From an uncultured Propionibacteriaceae bacterium (GTDB taxonomy: Bacteria > Actinomycetota > Actinomycetes > Propionibacteriales > Propionibacteriaceae), in assembly GCA_938046585.1 (NCBI GenBank), contig CALIWR010000006.1, positions 62,001 through 126,000 on the forward strand: DNA of 64,000 bases, in the 5' to 3' direction. The notes beneath the pieces were generated by a model. That model was not told the DNA's origin. It searched no databases and saw only the letters and a list, made by a program, of their open reading frames with translations. The position numbers were made by a program, and so were the translations under genes. The stretch's first letter is position 1; the number at the start of each line of letters is the position of its first letter. Below, piece after piece: positions 50,146 through 58,981 of this stretch.

Positions 50146-51582
50146 TCAGACTCGGGGCGGCCCCCAGTTCGGGTTCACAGCCGAGTAGATCGGCCCGGAC
50201 GATCGTAGCGGCGCCGCCGCCGATCCGCTGGGCGCCGGGACCTGCCCGCTGAGCCCGGCCGGGCCGGGGAACTGCGGCGGCTGCCAGGCCTCGGCCTTGC
50301 CGGGACGGCGCCACGGCAGGTACAGCCGCCGGCCGGTGGTGTCGTCGAGGGCGCCCTGATCACGCAGCTCTCGGATACGAGCCAGCAGCTCCCGCTCTCG
50401 CCACAGCCCGGCGGCGTCGACGATCCCCCGGGTCATCGCATCCCGCAGATACGCGAGTTCGGTAACAGCGCGGATCAGCCGGAAGGTGGCGATCACATTG
50501 CCCCACCACAGGGACACCACTACCAGCCAGAGCCGGCGGAAAAGTTTCGAGAAACGCAGCGGGTATTCGCGAGGCAGCCACCCCATCACCACGTAGTCGA
50601 CCAGCCGCTGCCGGATCAGACGGCCTTCTCGAATCACCTGGTAGATCCCGTGCCCGACCGCGATCACCAGTATCGGCAGCGCCACAGTGAAGTAGATCAT
50701 CATCTGCTGGCGTTGGTTAGCCAGGCTGGCGACGGTGTTGAACAGCATATGCAGCAGCGCGGCCAGCAGATACCCCGCCAGCGGGGCCACCACCCGCACC
50801 ACCTTGCTGCGAGAACGGATCCCGATCGCCACCCCGAGCCCGATGAGGCAGGTGAACAAGGGGTGGCCGAAACTGGTCCACAGGCCCCGCAGCTCCACCA
50901 GTTTCTGGACTGCGGCCTCCGCATTGCCGGTGCTCTGGGAGTAGCTGCCGTACACGATGGCGCGGGCGTAATAGACGATGTTCTCGCTGAAGGCGAAACC
51001 GACCGCCGACAACCCGGCCAGCGACAACGTGCTCAGTTTGCTGGTCAGCCGCTGCCGGTCCAAGAAAGCGATCAGGAAGAGCACGCTGGCCTTGAACGCC
51101 TCCTCGACGAAGGGGGCGATGAAGATCGCGGCCCGGGCCCCGGCAAGCTGATTGCCGTTGTCGTCCAGGGCCAACCGCTCAGCAGCCCAGCTGTTCACCA
51201 CCAGCGACAGACAGGTGGCGACCGACCCTCCCCAGCCCACGGCCAGCAACCACAGCAGCAGCCGCTGCGGACGCCACCGGTCGAGGAGCAGGAAGACCAC
51301 GGCCCAGCCCGCCAGGGTCGGCAGGGCGTACCCGGCAGCGGTCCACAAGGCGTCGGAGTTGAGCCCAGGAATGGTGCCGCCCTCGACCTGCCGGTCAGGG
51401 CTCAAGATCACGTACATCCGTACCACGGCGGCCAGAAAACCCAGCGTCAACACCAGGCTGGCCCACAACCACCGGCTCCGTAGCAGCTGCTGAGACCAGG
51501 GCTGCCCCTCGGTGGTAGTGATGCCGGAAAGCCGCCGGTAACGCGCAATACCCGGTACGTCGGTCCTCACAGCATCGGCCAT
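50146..51582 (-). CDS. PrsW-family intramembrane metalloprotease
   Basis: 478 aa with eight or so TM helices between residues 38 and 340. The PrsW motifs are visible: EEAFK (Glu160, Glu161, Lys164), GFAFSENIVYY and two His motifs, SFGHPLFTCLIG and LLHMLFNTVAS, which fit the CPBP/PrsW-type metal site. A long cytoplasmic C-terminus (about 130 residues) is Pro-rich at the end. In Bacillus PrsW cleaves an anti-sigma factor; here the substrate is unknown. It is the first gene of the operon with the two dynamin-like GTPases, an association that suggests a membrane-stress role. Confidence 0.88.
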   Translation of the reverse strand: MADAVRTDVPGIARYRRLSGITTTEGQPWSQQLLRSRWLWASLVLTLGFLAAVVRMYVILSPDRQVEGGTIPGLNSDALWTAAGYALPTLAGWAVVFLLLDRWRPQRLLLWLLAVGWGGSVATCLSLVVNSWAAERLALDDNGNQLAGARAAIFIAPFVEEAFKASVLFLIAFLDRQRLTSKLSTLSLAGLSAVGFAFSENIVYYARAIVYGSYSQSTGNAEAAVQKLVELRGLWTSFGHPLFTCLIGLGVAIGIRSRSKVVRVVAPLAGYLLAALLHMLFNTVASLANQRQQMMIYFTVALPILVIAVGHGIYQVIREGRLIRQRLVDYVVMGWLPREYPLRFSKLFRRLWLVVVSLWWGNVIATFRLIRAVTELAYLRDAMTRGIVDAAGLWRERELLARIRELRDQGALDDTTGRRLYLPWRRPGKAEAWQPPQFPGPAGLSGQVPAPSGSAAAPLRSSGPIYSAVNPNWGPPRV

Positions 51583-51631
51583 GCCTGCCAGGGTACTGGC
51601 GGGCGAAGACCGCCGCGTACCGGTGAGCCCG

Positions 51632-51705
51632 CGCCCCAGGGAGGACTCGAACCTCCGACCGTCGGATTAGAAGTCCGCTGCTCTGTCCAGCTGAGCTACT
51701 GGGGC
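51632..51705 (-). tRNA. tRNA-Arg(TCT)
   Basis: On the minus strand, acceptor arms GCCCCAG and CTGGGGC pair; the anticodon loop is CTTCTAA with anticodon TCT; the T-arm has GGTTCGAGTCC. CCA is not encoded. Confidence 0.93.
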
Positions 51706-51778
51706 GGGTCTGACGCTGTCAGTGTACGGCGACCGGTCGCCGGGCCAGACAGTGGTGACTGCTCGGCTGCCCGCGACC

Positions 51779-52099
51779 TCAGTCCAAGAATTCGGCCGGG
51801 TTGCTCTGGCTGAGGATCCGGGCGAACCGTTTCGGGTCGGCGACCAGGTCGGCCAGCAGCGCGGCAATGCTGTCGAGGGTTGCCCGGTCGCGGGCCTCAG
51901 CGACGCAGGCAGAGTCGTCGGAGTCGAAGGTGAACCGTACCTTCAGGTCGGGGGCCTGCTGCTGTACCAGGACCCGGATCACCCCTTCCCAGAAGTAGCC
52001 GTCCGGTTCCAGCCCGGCCTGCGCCGCGACGGACTCGACGTCACCGGCGGGCACGATCAGCGCGTACCCACCCGACCTGGTCACGACCTCTGATTGCAT
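51779..52099 (-). CDS. Imm51-like immunity protein
   Basis: 106 aa. The stretch GLEPDGYFWEGV (about residues 29-40), followed by RFTFDSDDSACVAEARDR, matches the core of Imm51-family proteins, which in other actinobacteria follow polymorphic toxin genes (for example HEPNGYFWEGVA, from memory). They neutralise incoming or self-made toxins in the cytosol. No toxin gene is adjacent: the neighbours are tRNA-Arg and, divergently, orn. So this appears to be an orphan immunity gene. The family call is from motif memory and is moderately sure. Confidence 0.65.
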   Translation of the reverse strand: MQSEVVTRSGGYALIVPAGDVESVAAQAGLEPDGYFWEGVIRVLVQQQAPDLKVRFTFDSDDSACVAEARDRATLDSIAALLADLVADPKRFARILSQSNPAEFLD

Positions 52100-52145
52100 A
52101 CCGATCAGGCTAGAACAGAAACTCCTGCCTGGGCCGGGGTTCCGT

Positions 52146-52151
52146 TACGCT
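52146..52151 (+). promoter_or_regulatory. -10 element of orn, leaderless start
   Basis: TACGCT is followed by 6 nt and then GTG 52158. No ribosome binding site is present. Confidence 0.5.
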
Positions 52152-52157
52152 GCCCCG

Positions 52158-52793
52158 GTGGAAGAACTCGTCTGGGTCGACTGTGAGATGACCGGGTTGG
52201 ACCTGGTCGGTGACGCGCTGATCGAGGTGGCAGTCCTGGTCACCGATGGCGACCTGAACGTGCTAGGCGACGGCGTTGATGTCGTGATCCGCCCGCCGGC
52301 GCAGGCGCTCGCGGCGATGGGTGAGTTCGTCACCCAGATGCACCAAAACTCCGGGCTGCTGGCGCTGCTCGATACGGGCATGACCTTGGCCGAGGCCGAA
52401 CAGCAGGTGATGGCTTACGTCACCGAACACGTCCCCGACGCCCGCAAGGCGCCACTGGCGGGTAACACGATCGGCACCGACCGGGCCTTCCTGGCCCGTG
52501 ACCTACCCACCTTCGAGGCGTACGTCCACTACCGCAACGTGGATGTGTCCAGCTTCAAGGAATTGGCTAAACGTTGGTATCCCCGGATCTACTACGGCTC
52601 CCCCGCGAAGTCCGGCAACCATCGCGCCCTGGCCGACATCCAGGAGTCGATTGAGGAATTGCGCTACTACCGCGATGCGATGCTGGTCCCGGTGCCCGGG
52701 CCAGACCGCGACCAATTGGCCAGGATCGCCGCCCGCCACCAGGGCGCGCTTACCGGCGCCACCGTCGCCTCGGCCACATCGCCTGATACCTAA
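52158..52793 (+). CDS. orn: Oligoribonuclease
   Basis: 211 aa DEDDh 3'-5' exonuclease that degrades 2-5 nt RNAs, including pGpG from c-di-GMP breakdown. Exo motifs: WVDCEMTGLD (Exo I), NTIGTDRAFL (Exo II) and SGNHRALADIQESIEEL with the catalytic His and Asp (Exo III). GTG start, leaderless-type promoter. tRNA-His follows, as it does in mycobacteria. Confidence 0.95.
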   Translation: MEELVWVDCEMTGLDLVGDALIEVAVLVTDGDLNVLGDGVDVVIRPPAQALAAMGEFVTQMHQNSGLLALLDTGMTLAEAEQQVMAYVTEHVPDARKAPLAGNTIGTDRAFLARDLPTFEAYVHYRNVDVSSFKELAKRWYPRIYYGSPAKSGNHRALADIQESIEELRYYRDAMLVPVPGPDRDQLARIAARHQGALTGATVASATSPDT

Positions 52794-52860
52794 CGAGTGG
52801 TGGCCGGCGTCCAGGTCCGCTACGATGAGCGGCGCACCGGCGGCTGCGCCGTACGGGCAT

Positions 52861-52934
52861 GGTGGGTATAGCTCAGCTGGTAGAGCATCTGGTTGTGGTC
52901 CAGAGGGTCGCGGGTTCGAGTCCCGTTACTCACC
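52861..52934 (+). tRNA. tRNA-His(GTG)
   Basis: Acceptor arms GTGGGTA and TACTCAC pair with one G-T; the extra G-1 (52861) pairs with discriminator C (52934), the identity element of tRNA-His. Anticodon GTG lies in loop TTGTGGT; T-arm GGTTCGAGTCC. CCA is not encoded. A -10-like TACGAT (52821-52826) lies upstream. Confidence 0.95.
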
Positions 52935-52954
52935 CTGATCGCTGGCCGTAAGCC

Positions 52955-54031
52955 TCAGGCGTACGCGTCGCCTGCCTGACGGCGGACTTCGGCCACCAAC
53001 TGTTTGATCCGCTCGGTCTGGTCGAGCGGACAAACTAGCGTGATGGCGCCGCTGGTCACCACCACCGTGTCGTGGAGGCCGACCACCGCCACCAGGCTGC
53101 CGTCGGGGCCCCGGTTCACGATCAGGTTGTCCGAACTGTCCAGCAGCACCGCCTCGCCGTCCACCGCGTTGCCGTCGCGCTGCGGCAGGTGCTCGGCCAG
53201 GGCCGCGAAGCCGCCCACGTCAAACCAGTCGATCGGCAGCCTCACCGCTACCACATGCGCCGACGCCCGGCCCTGGGAGACCGGCTCCATGACCGCGTGG
53301 TCGACGCTGATCCGCGGCAGTGTGGGATAAATCTCGCCCAAACGGCTGGGGTCTGCGGCCAGAGCAGTGACCCCCTCGTACACCTGCGGCTGCAAGCTGC
53401 GCAGCTGTTCCAGCAGGGTCGCCGCCCGCCAGACGAACATCCCCGAATTCCACCAGTAGTCCCCGCTGGCCAGGTATCCGGCGGCGGTCACGGCGTCGGG
53501 TTTTTCCTGGAACCGGGTGACCGCGAAGGAGTTGGCGAAACCTGCCAGAGGCTCGCCGCGGCGCAGATACCCGAAGCCGGTATGCGCCGTGGTAGGCACC
53601 ACCCCGAACGTGACCAGCGCGGTCGGGTCCTGTTCGGCGACCCGGTACGCCTCGTCCAAGGCCTCCTGAAAAGCGGGCACCGGGCGGATGATGTGGTCGG
53701 CGGTGAGTGTCGCCACCACTGCCTCCGGGTCACGGCGGGCCAATACCGCCGCCGGCCAGGCCACCGCGTTCAGTGAATCCCGACCAACCGGCTCCCCGAG
53801 CAGATTCTCGGCCGGCAGCTCCGGCACCTCGGACGCCACCAGATCCAGGTAATCGGCCCCGGCACAGACCAGGATCTGGGCGTCCGGGACCATCCCCTGC
53901 ACCCGCTGGTACGAGATCCGTAGCAGCGAGGTCTGGTCCACCAGCCGCAGCAGTTGCTTGGGCATTCCCTGCCGCGACAGCGGCCACAGTCGGGTTCCGG
54001 CACCGCCAGCCATGATCACCACGTAGCGCAT
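52955..54031 (-). CDS. manC: Mannose-1-phosphate guanylyltransferase
   Basis: 358 aa from ATG 54031; a GTG 9 bp upstream (54040) is an alternative. I chose the ATG because TAGTGT on the minus strand (54044-54039) ends 7 nt before it, fitting a leaderless start. The nucleotidyl transferase signature is MAGGAGTRLWPLSR (about residues 7-20), with FQEKPDAV (about 158-165) and a left-handed beta-helix C-terminus. It makes GDP-mannose for glycans and lipoglycans. It is divergent from the TIGR03089 gene by only 18 bp. Confidence 0.93.
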   Translation of the reverse strand: MRYVVIMAGGAGTRLWPLSRQGMPKQLLRLVDQTSLLRISYQRVQGMVPDAQILVCAGADYLDLVASEVPELPAENLLGEPVGRDSLNAVAWPAAVLARRDPEAVVATLTADHIIRPVPAFQEALDEAYRVAEQDPTALVTFGVVPTTAHTGFGYLRRGEPLAGFANSFAVTRFQEKPDAVTAAGYLASGDYWWNSGMFVWRAATLLEQLRSLQPQVYEGVTALAADPSRLGEIYPTLPRISVDHAVMEPVSQGRASAHVVAVRLPIDWFDVGGFAALAEHLPQRDGNAVDGEAVLLDSSDNLIVNRGPDGSLVAVVGLHDTVVVTSGAITLVCPLDQTERIKQLVAEVRRQAGDAYA

Positions 54032-54049
54032 GTCAGTCACACTATCCGG

Positions 54050-54742
54050 ATGACCACGATCCCTGCCGCTCTACGCCACCGCGTCCGTCGCGACGGTGCC
54101 CGGCCTCTGCTCACCTTCTACGACCTCGACGCTGGCACCCGGACCGAGTTGTCTGCCATCACCTTCGCCAACTGGGCCGACAAGACCGCGAATCTCCTCG
54201 TCGGCCTCGATGTCGCACCAGGCGACCTCGTCGCCCTTCCCCTGGCCGAGACCGACCCCGGCCACTGGGTCACCCTCGCCATCACCGCCGGCGCCTGGCA
54301 GGCCGGCGCGACCATCGTCGCCCACGACCACCCCGACGCCGCCGTCACCGTAATCGGGCCCGCCGACCCTCGAATCCACGACGGCAGCCCCGGCACCATC
54401 CTCGCCTGTTCTCTGCACCCGCTCGGTTTCGGCTTCGCCGAGCCGCTCGCCGCTGACGTCATCGACGTGTCTATCGACCTGCGCAGCCAGCCCGACCAGT
54501 TCTCCCCGATCCAGGTCGACGACCACAGCCTCGCCTGGACCGATCACCACCGCAGCCTCAGCCACGCCGACCTGGCCCAGACTCCTCCGACCCCAACCCG
54601 TCGCTTGATCCGCCCCGGCACCGGCTGGCCCACCCTCCGCGATGCCCTGGTCGCGCCCCTGCTCGGCAACGGTTCCACGGTCATCGCCGTCGGTACCGGG
54701 AACCTTGATGCGATTCGTCGCGCCGAACGCGTCACCGGATAA
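54050..54742 (+). CDS. TIGR03089 family protein (reduced acyl-CoA synthetase-like)
   Basis: 230 aa starting at ATG 54050. It resembles the N-terminal part of ANL adenylating enzymes (RPLLTFYDLDAGTRTELS, ANWADKTANLL), but it lacks the TSGTTGxPKG loop and the C-terminal domain, which is typical of the actinobacterial TIGR03089 family of unknown function. It is often found beside manC and an LCP gene in actinobacteria, as here (from memory). A catalytic role is doubtful. Confidence 0.8.
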   Translation: MTTIPAALRHRVRRDGARPLLTFYDLDAGTRTELSAITFANWADKTANLLVGLDVAPGDLVALPLAETDPGHWVTLAITAGAWQAGATIVAHDHPDAAVTVIGPADPRIHDGSPGTILACSLHPLGFGFAEPLAADVIDVSIDLRSQPDQFSPIQVDDHSLAWTDHHRSLSHADLAQTPPTPTRRLIRPGTGWPTLRDALVAPLLGNGSTVIAVGTGNLDAIRRAERVTG

Positions 54743-54769
54743 GCCGGCATGCTGGCGGACGGGCACGGC

Positions 54770-55471
54770 TCAGCGGCGGCTGCGGCGCCGCCCGGTACGG
54801 GTGCCCGCCGCGGCGGACCGCGGCCGGCTCTGGCGCTGCGAGCCGGCTTGAGCGGGCGGGGTGGACTGTTTGTCGGTGGTGGCGCTCAGCGCCGCCTCGG
54901 TCTCGGCCACGGCCAGGGCCTCCAGCAGATCAGCAGCCAGCACATCGCCGCCCAGGTCGATCGCCAGGGGGTGGAAGGCGACCCGCCGCAGGCGCCCAGA
55001 AGCGGTCACGGTGACCGTGGCGTACGGGGTCTGCCGGGTCGCTGTCACCTGCTCCAGCCGGTCCGCCTCCTTCTTGGCTCGCAGCGCCAACTCGTCCAAC
55101 TGCTGCTGCAGTCGCCGCTCGAAAGCCTGGATCGCGGCCGTGCTCGGTTTCGGGGTCGGCACCGGCACCGGTTCCGGCTCCGAGGTCGTACCCCGCTCAC
55201 CCAGCGGGATCGGCGCCGGCAGCCGGAAGGGCGTCAGTTCTTGCCCGATCGCCCCGGAGCGGGTGTAGCGCGAACAGGCCTCGACGTAGGCGCTCAACAC
55301 CGCCCCCGCCAGACGTTCAGAGCTGGTTCGATCCAAACGGTCTGCGAAAATAATCTCACGGACCCGGCAGCCGCGGTCAACGCTCAACCGGACCAGGTCG
55401 TTCGCGGCCTCGCCCACGGTGGTCTCGTGAGTCGGGCGGAGCCGGTCGCGGGCCGAGAGCCGTCTACTCAT
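54770..55471 (-). CDS. YbaB/EbfC-like protein
   Basis: 233 aa from ATG 55471, whose ATGA overlaps the stop of the GT2 gene. The C-terminal half (about residues 110-205) has a YbaB-like pattern: a long helix (AFERRLQQQLDELALRAKKE), a beta-strand TVTVTASGRLRRVAF and a helix of leucine/alanine repeats. The N-terminal 100 residues are unassigned and linked by a Pro-rich stretch; the end is basic (RTGRRRSRR), which could bind DNA or the membrane surface. Function unknown; translational coupling to GT2 suggests an envelope link. Confidence 0.6.
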   Translation of the reverse strand: MSRRLSARDRLRPTHETTVGEAANDLVRLSVDRGCRVREIIFADRLDRTSSERLAGAVLSAYVEACSRYTRSGAIGQELTPFRLPAPIPLGERGTTSEPEPVPVPTPKPSTAAIQAFERRLQQQLDELALRAKKEADRLEQVTATRQTPYATVTVTASGRLRRVAFHPLAIDLGGDVLAADLLEALAVAETEAALSATTDKQSTPPAQAGSQRQSRPRSAAAGTRTGRRRSRR

Positions 55472-56523
55472 CACTTCGCCCCTAGGGTGGAATGCCCGGC
55501 CTCGAACGACGAGAGACGCCCCGTGGTGGGGCCGAGGCCAGCGACAAAACCAGCACCCCACGACAGATGCATCACGGCCAGCACCAGCGGCAGCCGCAGC
55601 CGTACGCCCAGCGGCATCGCTCGGGGTAGCACCGCAGCCCCGGCGGTGATCAAGCTGAGATACCCCAGTGGCGCAATCAGGGCCGCGGTAGCCCAGCGTG
55701 ACCGCAGCACCAGACCGGCCAGTCCGACCAGGGCTCCGGCCGTCGCCCCAGCTACGGCCGCCGGTGGGGCCAGGTATCGCAGGCTCGCGGTCTCGGGGTA
55801 GCGCCGGATCACCTCCCGGCGCCAGCGGCCGGTCTCGAAGAACTGCCGGGCCAAGGCCCGCAGCGACGACCGGGGCCGGTAGCGGACCCGTAGCCGCGGG
55901 GTGAACCAAATCTGTTCCCCGGCGGCCCGCAGCCGGTGATTCAATTCCCAGTCCTGGGCGCGGAGCATGGTCTCGTCGAAGCCACCGACTCGTTCCAAAG
56001 CGTCACGGCGGAAGGTTCCCAGGAAGACCGTCTCAGCTGGCCCTTCGGGGCTGTCGAGGAGATGGAAGCTGGCCCCTCCCAGGCCGAGCCGGCTGGTGTA
56101 CGCCACCGCCACCGCCTGCTCGAAGGGGGTCTCGCCCTGGGCGTCCATCAGGCCGCCGACGTTGGCCGCCCCGGTGCGTTGCAGAGTCTCGACCGCGGTC
56201 ACCAGGTAGCCGGGGGTCAGCTCCCCGTGCCCGTCGACCCGGACCAGGATGTCGTGCCGGGCTGCAGCGATCGCCAGATTGAGACCGCTCGGGGTCCGGC
56301 CCGTCGGGTTGTCGACCACCCGTACCCGAGGGTCCCCAGCGGCCAGGCCGGCGGCAATTTGTGCGGTTCGGTCGGTGCTAGGCCCGACGCTGAGGACCAC
56401 CTCCAGGTCACCGGGGTAGTCCTGCGCGAGGACTCTGGCGACCGCGGTCGCGAGGTACCGCTCCTCGTTGCGGATCGGCATGACGACCGATATGGGTGGC
56501 AGGGATGAACTGCTCACAGGCAT
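55471..56523 (-). CDS. Family 2 glycosyltransferase
   Basis: 350 aa GT-A enzyme. The N-terminal nucleotide-sugar region is VVMPIRNEERYLA, the metal-binding DxD position reads VDGHGE, and the acceptor-loop motif QDWELNHRLRAAG sits near residue 190. C-terminal hydrophobic stretches (about 250-330) anchor it in the membrane. It probably adds a sugar to a lipid or cell-wall glycan. It is upstream of the YbaB-like gene and downstream of the LCP gene, 142 bp from the latter. Confidence 0.9.
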   Translation of the reverse strand: MPVSSSSLPPISVVMPIRNEERYLATAVARVLAQDYPGDLEVVLSVGPSTDRTAQIAAGLAAGDPRVRVVDNPTGRTPSGLNLAIAAARHDILVRVDGHGELTPGYLVTAVETLQRTGAANVGGLMDAQGETPFEQAVAVAYTSRLGLGGASFHLLDSPEGPAETVFLGTFRRDALERVGGFDETMLRAQDWELNHRLRAAGEQIWFTPRLRVRYRPRSSLRALARQFFETGRWRREVIRRYPETASLRYLAPPAAVAGATAGALVGLAGLVLRSRWATAALIAPLGYLSLITAGAAVLPRAMPLGVRLRLPLVLAVMHLSWGAGFVAGLGPTTGRLSSFEAGHSTLGAK

Positions 56524-56665
56524 ACCTCCGGGGATGGCGTGACAGGTTTGACCCCATCGGCCAGCGCCGACACTGCGCAGGTACCTGCCAGTGAGAGAGT
56601 TTACCGTCGGATCAACGGCCCGGCTGTGGCCCGAGATTCCCGCCGGGGCCGGGCTGTCTCACAAG

Positions 56666-58180
56666 TCAGCGGGCAGCGCAGACCCCGGACAGGTCCTCGG
56701 TCACCGGTTCTGTCGGGGTCGAACTGGCCGCGGGGGTTGTCGTTTTGCCCGAGCTGGGCCGGGTCGAGGTACGCCGGCCCGAGGCCGACGCGCTGGCAGT
56801 TGGCTGAGTGGGCTGGGCGGTCGTCTTGGCGCTGGGGGCTGGCGAGCCGCCCTTGTCCAGCTCCTGGGAGCGGGTGATCTCCTCGGCGACTACTTTCCGG
56901 ATCCGGGCGAAGTCCGGGGCCCCGGGCTGGATCAGGGGCGGGGTGAAGGAGACGCTGATGATGTCCAGTTCGCGAGCCTTGAGCGCCAGGCTGCTGAGCC
57001 GGTTCACCTCGCTCGAAGGTACGTCGGTGACGATGATCTGCTGGGTGGCGCCGGCCAGTTGGCTGAACTTCGTGGCGACGGTGAGCGGATCCAGCTGGTG
57101 CAGCATCGCTGACATGACGCACTTCTGCCGCTGGATCCGTTCGTAATCGTTGGACTGGTGCCGGGAGCGGGCGAACCAGAGCGCCTCGTAGCCATTCAGC
57201 AGCTTATTCTTCCCCGGCTCGATGTAGCCGGAGACCTTGGAAGTGCCGCCGCCGATCGGGACCCGCTTGTTGACGTCTATCCGGATCCCGCCGACGGCGT
57301 CGACCAGCTCCACGAAGCCGTACAAGTCGACCATCGCGAAGTAGTTGATCTTCAGCCCAGTGACTCCCTCGACAGCCTCAGTAAGGGCCTTCACTCCGGG
57401 CAGGGCGACCCCGGGGTAGAGGTCTTTGTGCTGCTCACCAAGCGGGTAGATGGCCGACAGCATGCATTCGTGGCTGGGGCAGCCGTACCCCTTCGGGTAG
57501 AGCTTCTTCAACGGCGATGAGTCCGGGAACGGCACATCCTCGAGGTTGCGGGGCAACGAGAACAAGACGGTACGGCCGGTGGTCGCATCCACCGAAGCCA
57601 CCGTGACCGAGTCGGCCCGTAGCCCTTGGCGTCCGACGCCGGCGTCCCCGCCGATCAGCAGCACGTTGTAGCGGCCGGCCTTAGCCTGGGTGTCACCGCC
57701 GCCGCCGAAGACCGTCCCGACCAGGTTCGCCGAGGCCCGAAGAGTGGAGGCAGCCCAGGCGGTACCGCCGGCCAGCGACACCGCGAGCACTAGGGCGATC
57801 ACCGAGAAGACACCCCCCCGGACCCGTCCCATTCCGGCAGGACGGGCGACCCACCAGGCATGCAGCAGCAGCAGCACCCACCCTCCGCCGAGCACCACCA
57901 CAGCCCCAGCCAAGACCAGCAGGGCCCATCGGGAGGTCACCAGGCCGACCAGGAGGTCTCGTCCCACGAGAGCCAGGACCGCGACCAGCAGGATCGCCAG
58001 GATCAGCCCAAACCAGGTCCGCAGGCCGAGCCGCCCGAGACGACGGTCACCGGCCACAACCTGCGCTGAACCTGGCAGCAGCACGGTCATCACCAGCATG
58101 CCCAGGCCCCGGCGGAATTTGGCCGAGCGACTACGGGCCAGCACCTCCTGGGCAGGGTCGACGGTCTGAGCCGTTGACAA
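56666..58180 (-). CDS. LytR-CpsA-Psr (LCP) family glycopolymer transferase
   Basis: 504 aa if it starts at TTG 58180, which has AGGAGG five bases upstream; a GTG or ATG frame 12 codons longer has no such site, so the RBS decides the start. An extended N-terminal membrane region with several TM segments (about residues 30-165) precedes the LCP domain: LIGGDAG..., ADSVTVASVD, SLPRNLEDVPFP and the Arg-rich WFARSRHQSNDYERIQRQ (about 330-347). LCP enzymes attach undecaprenyl-linked glycopolymers to peptidoglycan or arabinogalactan. The C-terminus is a Ser/Thr/Pro-rich tail. The GT2 gene downstream fits envelope glycan assembly. Confidence 0.9.
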   Translation of the reverse strand: MSTAQTVDPAQEVLARSRSAKFRRGLGMLVMTVLLPGSAQVVAGDRRLGRLGLRTWFGLILAILLVAVLALVGRDLLVGLVTSRWALLVLAGAVVVLGGGWVLLLLHAWWVARPAGMGRVRGGVFSVIALVLAVSLAGGTAWAASTLRASANLVGTVFGGGGDTQAKAGRYNVLLIGGDAGVGRQGLRADSVTVASVDATTGRTVLFSLPRNLEDVPFPDSSPLKKLYPKGYGCPSHECMLSAIYPLGEQHKDLYPGVALPGVKALTEAVEGVTGLKINYFAMVDLYGFVELVDAVGGIRIDVNKRVPIGGGTSKVSGYIEPGKNKLLNGYEALWFARSRHQSNDYERIQRQKCVMSAMLHQLDPLTVATKFSQLAGATQQIIVTDVPSSEVNRLSSLALKARELDIISVSFTPPLIQPGAPDFARIRKVVAEEITRSQELDKGGSPAPSAKTTAQPTQPTASASASGRRTSTRPSSGKTTTPAASSTPTEPVTEDLSGVCAAR

Positions 58181-58462
58181 GGCAGCCTCCTCCAGACCAG
58201 CACACACCGAGACCAATCCAGCCTAGCCGTGCCTCACCAGGCCCGGTCGATACGAAACGCTCACAGCAGCTCGACCCTGGTACTGACGTCTCTGCAGCGG
58301 TCGACATCACAGGGGCGACGAGGCACCCGGTCTGAACGAATCTGAAACCCGACCATCAGCTGAAGGGCCACGCGACACCCGTCTGGACGACGAACGACGA
58401 GTTCCACCCATCACAACCACCACCGAAAGAACCTTCTCGTCGTGAGGAATAAGCCGGAAGAC
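58181..58462. other. Intergenic region LCP / purE
   Basis: About 280 bp without a clear gene. ACGACGAG (58390-58397) can pair with CTCGTCGT (58435-58442) over a 37-nt loop, perhaps ending purEK transcription. The LCP ribosome binding site is at the left edge. Confidence 0.3.
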
Positions 58463-58981
58463 TCAACTGCGCGGCCTATCCTCGCGAAGGCGAGAGCGAT
58501 CGAACACCTCCTGACCCTTAGCCTGGGCGGCGGCCCGCAGCGCGGTCTGGTAGTCCACCATCTGCTGTTGCAGGCCGGGGTCAGAGGCAGCCAGGATCCG
58601 GACCGCCAGCAGCCCCGCGTTACGCGCATTACCGATCGCCACGGTGGCGACCGGTACTCCCGCCGGCATCTGCACGATCGACAGCAACGAGTCCAGCCCG
58701 TCGAGGTGCCGCAGCGGGACCGGGACCCCGATCACCGGCAGCGGGGTGAGCGCGGCCAGCATCCCGGGCAGGTGGGCTGCTCCCCCGGCCCCGGCAATCA
58801 TCACCCGCAGCCCGCGCCGGTGGGCCTGGCGCCCATAACTCACCATGTCCTCAGGCATCCGGTGGGCGCTCACCACGTCCGCCTCGTACGAGATCCCGAA
58901 GTCACGACAGGCCTCGGCGGCCGCCTCCATCGTGGGCCAGTCTGAATCCGACCCCATCACGATCCCGACCAGCGTGTTCAT
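58463..58981 (-). CDS. purE: N5-carboxyaminoimidazole ribonucleotide mutase
   Basis: 172 aa class I PurE: MGSDSDWPTME (residues 9-19), the CAIR-binding SAHRMPEDM (about 43-51) and AGGAAHLPGM (about 69-78) with the catalytic His. It moves the carboxyl group of N5-CAIR made by PurK. The start ATG overlaps the purK stop (ATGA at 58978-58981). The order on the minus strand is purK, then purE. Confidence 0.95.
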   Translation of the reverse strand: MNTLVGIVMGSDSDWPTMEAAAEACRDFGISYEADVVSAHRMPEDMVSYGRQAHRRGLRVMIAGAGGAAHLPGMLAALTPLPVIGVPVPLRHLDGLDSLLSIVQMPAGVPVATVAIGNARNAGLLAVRILAASDPGLQQQMVDYQTALRAAAQAKGQEVFDRSRLREDRPRS

